Translations under genes and position numbers: made by a program | Shown here: piece by piece, positions 47,905 through 53,403 of the stretch | Position numbering within the stretch: the stretch's first letter is position 1 | How the letters are laid out: each line of letters opens with the position of its first letter | Notes under the pieces: generated by a model | Told to the model about the DNA's origin: nothing | What the model saw: only the letters and a program-made list of their open reading frames with translations | The model's database searches: none | NCBI GenBank assembly: GCA_003165355.1 | Contig: PLTG01000066.1 | Location: 50,749 to 104,151, forward strand | Reading direction: 5' to 3' | DNA from: Candidatus Babelota bacterium | Lineage (GTDB): Bacteria; Babelota; Babeliae; Babelales; Babelaceae | Length of the DNA: 53,403 nt

Positions 47905-50900
47905 ATGATAGAGAAAATGTCGCTAAAAAGAATTTTTTATAGCGCGGTTTTAGCGCTATTGCTCTGCACGCGCTTGCATGCAGATACTGTTTGGGCAGGC
48001 GGTGACCAGTGTGGTGATGTTACCATAAGCCCTGGAGATAGCTTAGATATTAGTGGTAACAACTTTTTAACATGCCCTATTACTATAAGCAACACTTCAG
48101 GGGCAGAGGCATTTGTAAATATAACTGCAGATGCGACGGTGACTTCAACTCAACAGTTGTATTTTTATGCTTCTGGCGCTAATAGCGTTATTACTGTGCA
48201 TGTGGCAAACGATCTTATTTTCAGCGGTACTAATGGGTTAAATTTCTTGATCACCATGAGTGGCCCTGGCACTTTGAGGTTTGAAGTTGCTGGCGGTGAG
48301 ACACTCAGCTTTACCGAAACTACTACCGTAGGCGGCGGCGCTATCTTTTTAAATAATATGGTAGGCGGTTTTGATCCACAAGTTATATTTCAACGTTTCC
48401 CAACAGGGACAGATCCATTGCCAAATGAAAATGCGAATATAGTTGTTGGTCCACAATCGGCTATCAGCTTTTTAGGAAATTCTCCAGCTGATACTGGTAC
48501 AATTGCATTTGACGCGTCTATTAATCCGGCAAACACCGGCCGCTTGGTGTTGAACATTCAAAACGGTGGTTCTGTTGTGAACGAAGCGGCAAGTCTTACC
48601 GGTTCGCCAGTTACTCTTTCGACTATTCAGTTTAATGAAGGGCCAGGATTTGGTGCGCCAGTATTGAGCATAGAAGCGCTTAATTTTACTGGCGGTTTTA
48701 ATGGACTTTTAATTATCAATGGCAACACAACGTGGAATGGTTTAGAAAATAATCCATTTTGCGAACTAGCGCCTACAAGTACCAATGTTATTCGCAGCGG
48801 ATTCATATTGGGTGCTGGCTCGGTCACGAATGTTGCTCCAGGAAGCTACATCGATTACGTGGTTACCGTAACAAATATCACGATATATGCAAATATCCCT
48901 GATGATGTTTTAAATGAGCCATGCCAACGCTTTTTAACGCGCGTTATTAAAGACCGCAACCCTGCAGCGTTGATCATCGATGGCAACCAAGACAATACCA
49001 ACCCCGCAGTTATTAATATGTTGGGCAACTCTGCAATCTATTTCAGATCGGCAGTAGACTGTCTTGGCAATAGTCAGTTGGATACTTTCACTATTAACCC
49101 TTCTGCTGATTTAAAAGATGCGGGCACTATATTGCTTGATGTTGAAGGACCATTAATAGTTAACGGTAATTCAGATCCAGCATCTACCATAGGCACTGCG
49201 TTGCAGATTCTTTCATGGCAGGTAGCTCCAGCGGGTGGCTCGGTTCTGATTTATCAAGATGATACGGTGTTTCCATTACGCACGTTTGCGCAAGATGCAG
49301 AAGGCAATTACTTACAATATGGCAGTGGATGCTTTTTCATCAACAACAAGATGCAATTGAACGGTATGCATTTACAGCACACTGATGAGATTCACCCGGT
49401 CTATGAAGACAATATTGCAGGACAATCTTCCCCAACTTACCAAGGTGGCGATCGCTTGAATATCTGTTGCTCGTCAAATCTTGCATGCCCCTGTTATGCA
49501 GCACGTGTTACTCCGGCAATTCAATTTTATAACTCATATTTTGATCTGCACACTAACGCAGCATTAGTGGGTTTAAGTTTACAAGTGGTAAACGATGCCC
49601 CATTCTCTGCACCGAATAATACCTCTATATTTACCTCATTTGGTAATGGTCGTTGCATTGATAATGGAACCGGACGCAGCTTGATTTTCGGAACGGAAGT
49701 AAGTTCATGGGCATCAGATTTTAGAACTATTGTTAACCGCAGTGGACAGCTTGATATCATGCAAACCGTTGCTACTTCAACAGTGGGCGCTCCGGTAAAC
49801 CCAGCGGTAGAATTGCTCTTAAGCGTTTCGGTGAATAATTTTAAAATTACTCCAAATATTACCGGTAACATTTCCGGGCAGCTTGGTGTTAATACGCTCT
49901 TTTTAGCCCACGCAAGTAACATATCTATCGGTACCCAAGATTCACTATTTCCGGGAACTTCGATACCGAGCCTTATTATCAATGGCGAGTTCTATTCGTT
50001 TGCTAGCCAAGGCGGCGATTTGGATAGTCCTCAGTCAAGTGGCACAACCGGTCAAGGCGGTATGTTCGTCGATAAGAATGGCTTAGTAAGTAACGTTGGG
50101 TTGGCTGGTGATGGCTTGCGTGCAAACTTTGGCATGATGGTTACCAAGTCGCAAAATGGTGCCGTTGATTTAGGGTACAACCAAGTCTTTTTTGACCCAC
50201 GTGTTGGCATATCTGAATGGCAATTGAATCTTAATGATCCGTCACAGTTGATCATTATTGGTGCTAATCAAGAACTTTCCGATTACACTATTGACTGGCA
50301 AAATCTCTTAAAAGATTATTGCAGCACATTTGGTGAAGCACTCTTTGTTCCTTACGAACCAACAACATCACCATTCTTCCCTGCAACGTTATATCCTGTT
50401 ATTCCTGCTAACTTGAACGGGTTACCAACTATTCAAGGTACTGTTGATCAAATGCAAGTTATCAATTCACGCTTGGGCGATCAAGTGCACTTGCTGATCG
50501 ATGGCGGTCTTGTGCGTGAGTTTGTCTTGTTGACCGGTAGAGCCTCTGCAACAGCACCTGTAGGTGTACTTGCATTGCAAAATAATGCTCTTGTTGGTCT
50601 TGGCACAGCGGCACGCAATGTTGATTCACTTGATGCAAGCGTTGTGCTTGGTATCAATGGTGTGATCCTGATGCCAAATGGCAATGCAACAGTTCGCTTG
50701 AACGTTGATACTCTCATTAATAACTATTGTCACATTGTCACCGGAACCGCCTTTGGTTTAACTCCAGTAACGGGCGATAGATTATTGATCGATTCTGTAG
50801 TGCCAAAAGAACTGCGTATCAAATCTGACGGTGTTCTTGATCTGACACAATTTACCTCTACACTCCAAACGCTCGTAATTTCTGGCGCGGTGAATATGGT

Positions 50901-51999
50901 GCTCGAGCCGGGTGCACAAGTTGTTCTTGGTGGTGGTAATTTAATTTTTGAAGGTGATTCACGTCTTTATTGTGAGCCTGATACTTCAGTTAATACTCCT
51001 GCAGGAACTGATGTAACGTCAACTAATGGCATGCGTGCGATATTCTCCGGTGCTGGTCGTGTAACATTCAAAGAAAACTCAACCTTCTTTATTCCGCGCG
51101 GTGCATTAGTAGGCATCGAATCAAATTCAAATGATCTTGTGCCTGCTACAAATCAATCATGGGCGTTCACTGATGATGCTCAATTCTTGATCGGCTCTGA
51201 TTCGGAATATGGCGGAGGTTTCCAGATTGGTGATGTTACTTCAGGTGGTATCGTAACTCCAATCAACTTCACTCTTGTGCTTACCGGCGTTGGCGCATTG
51301 CTTGATGTAAATAGCCAAGGGTTCTTGGGCCTTGGTGTGGGTATTGTTAACAAACCACAAAGTGCACCTAACACTTGGTTGGTTGGTCAATTGTTCAATG
51401 TTAATAATATCACGTTGAGTATTCCAGAAGGCACCTTGAAAAACCAGCAGATCTACACAGGTGACAATAACCTTGCAGGTTTAATGGCGATATCTAACGC
51501 AGGCAGCATTAACTACTCATTCAATTTTGATCCGGTTAATGCCGATATATTGGGTGGTGGTAATATGGTGCTCGTTTCTGGAAGCCCTGTCGCTGTCCAG
51601 CCATTAGTTCAAACTACTGCCGGGTTTACCAATGCAAACATTTTTGCTGATATCATGTCATCTAAATCTGCACTATTGGACTACCCAAAAACACTTTTAG
51701 CCCCAATTGTTGCAGCAACTGGCTCAGCGTTCTTTAATTATCTTGCTATGAGTGAATACACAACTCAAGCAGGTAAAACAGCGTCGATCTTCAGAAATAG
51801 ATTGGGTGAAACGACTGTTGGCTATGTGCTTGGAGTTTCTGGTACGGATGTAATTAACCGTATAGCTGCAGGACCAATCAGGGGGCTTAATGGTACCTAT
51901 GCTAGCCCAGAAAATTCATTATCAATTGGTGCTGTTGGCATTATGGTCGATACCTCAACTGGGGCTGCAGAATTGTCTCAATTGAATTCAGAACAATAA
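47905..51999 (+). CDS. Very large exported, strand-rich surface protein
   Basis: A 1,364-residue protein with a signal peptide (about 1-27, ending LHADTVW). The body is rich in Gly, Asn, Thr and Val with repeated strand-turn patterns (ISNTSGAEAFVNITADATVT, GTLRFEVAGGETLSFTE), typical of beta-helix or passenger-like surface proteins. Cysteine clusters occur (LNICCSSNLACPCYAAR, near 525-540). The C-terminus has no autotransporter barrel, so export beyond the periplasm is unexplained. It precedes the incomplete outer-membrane protein by 19 bases, which may be its partner. No family can be named. Confidence 0.85.
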   Translation: MIEKMSLKRIFYSAVLALLLCTRLHADTVWAGGDQCGDVTISPGDSLDISGNNFLTCPITISNTSGAEAFVNITADATVTSTQQLYFYASGANSVITVHVANDLIFSGTNGLNFLITMSGPGTLRFEVAGGETLSFTETTTVGGGAIFLNNMVGGFDPQVIFQRFPTGTDPLPNENANIVVGPQSAISFLGNSPADTGTIAFDASINPANTGRLVLNIQNGGSVVNEAASLTGSPVTLSTIQFNEGPGFGAPVLSIEALNFTGGFNGLLIINGNTTWNGLENNPFCELAPTSTNVIRSGFILGAGSVTNVAPGSYIDYVVTVTNITIYANIPDDVLNEPCQRFLTRVIKDRNPAALIIDGNQDNTNPAVINMLGNSAIYFRSAVDCLGNSQLDTFTINPSADLKDAGTILLDVEGPLIVNGNSDPASTIGTALQILSWQVAPAGGSVLIYQDDTVFPLRTFAQDAEGNYLQYGSGCFFINNKMQLNGMHLQHTDEIHPVYEDNIAGQSSPTYQGGDRLNICCSSNLACPCYAARVTPAIQFYNSYFDLHTNAALVGLSLQVVNDAPFSAPNNTSIFTSFGNGRCIDNGTGRSLIFGTEVSSWASDFRTIVNRSGQLDIMQTVATSTVGAPVNPAVELLLSVSVNNFKITPNITGNISGQLGVNTLFLAHASNISIGTQDSLFPGTSIPSLIINGEFYSFASQGGDLDSPQSSGTTGQGGMFVDKNGLVSNVGLAGDGLRANFGMMVTKSQNGAVDLGYNQVFFDPRVGISEWQLNLNDPSQLIIIGANQELSDYTIDWQNLLKDYCSTFGEALFVPYEPTTSPFFPATLYPVIPANLNGLPTIQGTVDQMQVINSRLGDQVHLLIDGGLVREFVLLTGRASATAPVGVLALQNNALVGLGTAARNVDSLDASVVLGINGVILMPNGNATVRLNVDTLINNYCHIVTGTAFGLTPVTGDRLLIDSVVPKELRIKSDGVLDLTQFTSTLQTLVISGAVNMVLEPGAQVVLGGGNLIFEGDSRLYCEPDTSVNTPAGTDVTSTNGMRAIFSGAGRVTFKENSTFFIPRGALVGIESNSNDLVPATNQSWAFTDDAQFLIGSDSEYGGGFQIGDVTSGGIVTPINFTLVLTGVGALLDVNSQGFLGLGVGIVNKPQSAPNTWLVGQLFNVNNITLSIPEGTLKNQQIYTGDNNLAGLMAISNAGSINYSFNFDPVNADILGGGNMVLVSGSPVAVQPLVQTTAGFTNANIFADIMSSKSALLDYPKTLLAPIVAATGSAFFNYLAMSEYTTQAGKTASIFRNRLGETTVGYVLGVSGTDVINRIAAGPIRGLNGTYASPENSLSIGAVGIMVDTSTGAAELSQLNSEQ

Positions 52000-52018
52000 A
52001 AATAAAGGGAATAGTAAT

Positions 52019-53403
52019 ATGAATAAACAATTCAAAGTATATTTATTGACGGTACTAGCGGGAGCTGGTACCGTACATGCTTGGCAAGAGACACGCACGC
52101 CATTAAGCTTATTTGAAGGGTATATGCACTATCCGCTTGATCGTGACCGTGAACTTAACGATTTTAACCTGGATACTCATTTTTGGACCGGTATCTATTT
52201 TAGAACCGCTCCTAATGCGTATAATAATAAATGTGGTGACACCACGGTTCCCGGTAATTGTTGCCCGGGGCGTAAAGAGTCACTCGCTGCGCTCTATTTT
52301 GGGCAAACGACTTTTACCTTTGAAGAGGCCTTTGCAAATTCATTCATCACTCCTGGCACACCCATTAATCCATTGGTTATTCTTGAGCCAGTCACTATTA
52401 ATGTTGACTACCGTGAACAGGGTGTTTGGTTTGGTACAACAATCAGCACGCGCTTCGGTTGCGATAGCCAATGGAACACCGGTCTTCGTGTACGTATACC
52501 ATTCCGTGATATCAAAGTCGAGCCACTTTGCGGCAACCCTATCACGAATGCTGACGCTTCCAACCCGGTGGCAGGTTTGTATCAGCAGCGTGTCGAATCT
52601 ATTAAGGTGGACTCTGCTGCAGCACAAACTAACAATGTCTTTGCTGCACGTCTAGATGCTTTAAGTGTGTTAAATCGAGTTGGGTTTAACGTGGTTGGGC
52701 AACAAGTTCCCCTAGTTACCTACCCTGTAACCGATATTCTCATTGCGCAACAAAATGCATCCGGGGGTGTTCCTGCTATAGGTGCAGTAACAAACGTATC
52801 CCCGTTTTTAGCTGTTATTGAAAGCACCAATGGTTCGGTGCCTACTTCTGTCCGTTGGGCAGATGTGCCTGCAAATGGCACACCTGTTTTAGCGGGTGAT
52901 GGAAGTGGACTTGGTAATTTACAGCGTGGTCGTGTAGCAGAGGATGTTTCATATGCGGCGCTTTCAGCAAATCAAGTAAATCAATCGCATCTATGGGTTG
53001 TGCCAAACGTGCAAGATGTCGGTTCAGCGACTCCTGGTGCACTCATTGGTGGAGCACAGACAGTTTATTCAACTTTAACCAACGCATTTAATTCTTTAGC
53101 TAACAGTTCATTAACCGACTTCACTACTCAGGTTGGTTTAAACCCTTGCTACGGCAATACACGTGGCATGGGTGATCTCAATATGGAATTGTATCTAGCA
53201 CGCGATTGGGCAGGCTGTGGTTACTTTGAAGGTCGCCTGTGGGCAACTGCGCCAACAGGTATCAAAGTCAGCGATCCCCTTCAAATCCTTAAGTTCCCTA
53301 CCGGTAACAACGGACACGCTGAAGTTGGCCTTGGAGCCGCTGGTGGCATTGAAACATTACGCTTCTTAGCCTTCAATTTTGACGCCTATTACATATGGGT
53401 ACT
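52019..53403 (+). CDS. Outer-membrane-like protein, 3' end beyond the window
   Basis: An open frame from ATG 52,019 (AAAGGGA upstream) to the window end, 461 codons seen, with no stop. It has a signal peptide (MNKQFKVYLLTVLAGAGTVHA), then strand-rich sequence: DTHFWTGIYFRTA, QGVWFGTTISTRF, WNTGLRVRIPFRD. Cysteine pairs occur in CGDTTVPGNCCPG. It resembles the Cys-rich barrel-like protein at 34,669 in style (R/YF aromatic strands, Cys clusters), and probably belongs to the same class. It follows the giant surface protein gene and may be co-transcribed. Confidence 0.82.
   Translation, partial: MNKQFKVYLLTVLAGAGTVHAWQETRTPLSLFEGYMHYPLDRDRELNDFNLDTHFWTGIYFRTAPNAYNNKCGDTTVPGNCCPGRKESLAALYFGQTTFTFEEAFANSFITPGTPINPLVILEPVTINVDYREQGVWFGTTISTRFGCDSQWNTGLRVRIPFRDIKVEPLCGNPITNADASNPVAGLYQQRVESIKVDSAAAQTNNVFAARLDALSVLNRVGFNVVGQQVPLVTYPVTDILIAQQNASGGVPAIGAVTNVSPFLAVIESTNGSVPTSVRWADVPANGTPVLAGDGSGLGNLQRGRVAEDVSYAALSANQVNQSHLWVVPNVQDVGSATPGALIGGAQTVYSTLTNAFNSLANSSLTDFTTQVGLNPCYGNTRGMGDLNMELYLARDWAGCGYFEGRLWATAPTGIKVSDPLQILKFPTGNNGHAEVGLGAAGGIETLRFLAFNFDAYYIWV

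Noticed and set aside
49527-49982. Long antisense open frame in the giant surface-protein gene
   Set aside because: Typical shadow of repetitive, strand-rich coding sequence; no ribosome binding site or domain.
52113-52655. A 180-codon plus-strand frame inside the last gene
   Set aside because: The frame from 52,019 has a signal peptide, ribosome binding site and runs to the window end; this one is an offset shadow.
1-53403. tRNA genes, CRISPR arrays or insertion sequences
   Set aside because: Intergenic stretches were read on both strands; no cloverleaf, no regularly spaced direct repeats and no transposase was found.

Overview
The window looks like chromosome from a Gram-negative, reduced, probably host-dependent bacterium, most plausibly of the Dependentiae (TM6) type. 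This is an inference from overall character, not from a marker-gene tree. GC is moderate, spacing is tight, and ATGA overlaps are frequent. BamA, MurG, UppS and a class A penicillin-binding protein show an outer membrane and peptidoglycan. No amino-acid biosynthesis operon is seen. Uptake systems, ankyrin and pentapeptide-repeat proteins, and many small orphan proteins with Sec signal peptides are interspersed. No tRNA, rRNA, CRISPR array, transposase or phage module was found.

Layout. 1-3,008: minus-strand operon of ferredoxin, acyl-CoA synthetase and GT4 glycosyltransferase. The GT4 gene carries a palindromic repeat read in frame. 3,104-5,967: plus-strand tmk-holB-DciA-murG, every junction overlapping, colliding tail to tail with a penicillin-binding protein gene (to 7,801). 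7,822-14,979: mostly exported proteins, with two paralogous exported alpha/beta hydrolases, an exported GNAT and a stand-alone PASTA protein, plus RNase P RNA (11,822-12,244). 15,071-24,008: UppS, two HAD proteins, a metallo-beta-lactamase-fold hydrolase, an MTA/SAH-deaminase-type amidohydrolase, L-lactate dehydrogenase and a cysteine-synthase family enzyme, with small exported proteins between them. 24,060-27,404: a second GT4, an AAA/DUF4143 ATPase, and exported small and pentapeptide-repeat proteins. 27,499-29,486: a short F0 cluster with a small membrane protein, subunit a, and a subunit c made of four fused hairpins. 29,669-33,711: a FolC-like ligase, type IV pilin-like protein, minimal prepilin peptidase, RbfA and S21. 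33,870-42,321: exported ankyrin protein, Cys-rich outer-membrane protein, APC permease, GltX, two small proteins and BamA. 42,524-43,191: decayed DUF1016 and DUF4143 genes. 43,280-47,812: a His-rich membrane protein coupled to potABCD. 47,905-53,403: a 1,364-residue exported surface protein and the start of another outer-membrane protein, running off the window.

How the genes fit together. One set builds the envelope (UppS, MurG, PBP1, BamA, PASTA protein, glycosyltransferases, outer-membrane proteins). One covers nucleotide and replication tasks (Tmk, HolB, DciA) and translation (GltX, S21, RbfA, RNase P). Others bring in polyamines and amino acids. LDH and an unusual F0 sector represent energy metabolism.

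The most notable observations are: (i) the four-hairpin c-subunit fusion with E60, Q138, E218 and D296 at a strict 78-80 residue period, so one of four ion-binding carboxylates is lost; (ii) dispersed palindromic repeats, one supplying exactly 12 sense codons inside a glycosyltransferase linker and another resembling the P3 hairpin of RNase P RNA, reminiscent of Rickettsia palindromic elements; (iii) the dense set of exported enzymes without a recognised secretion locus.
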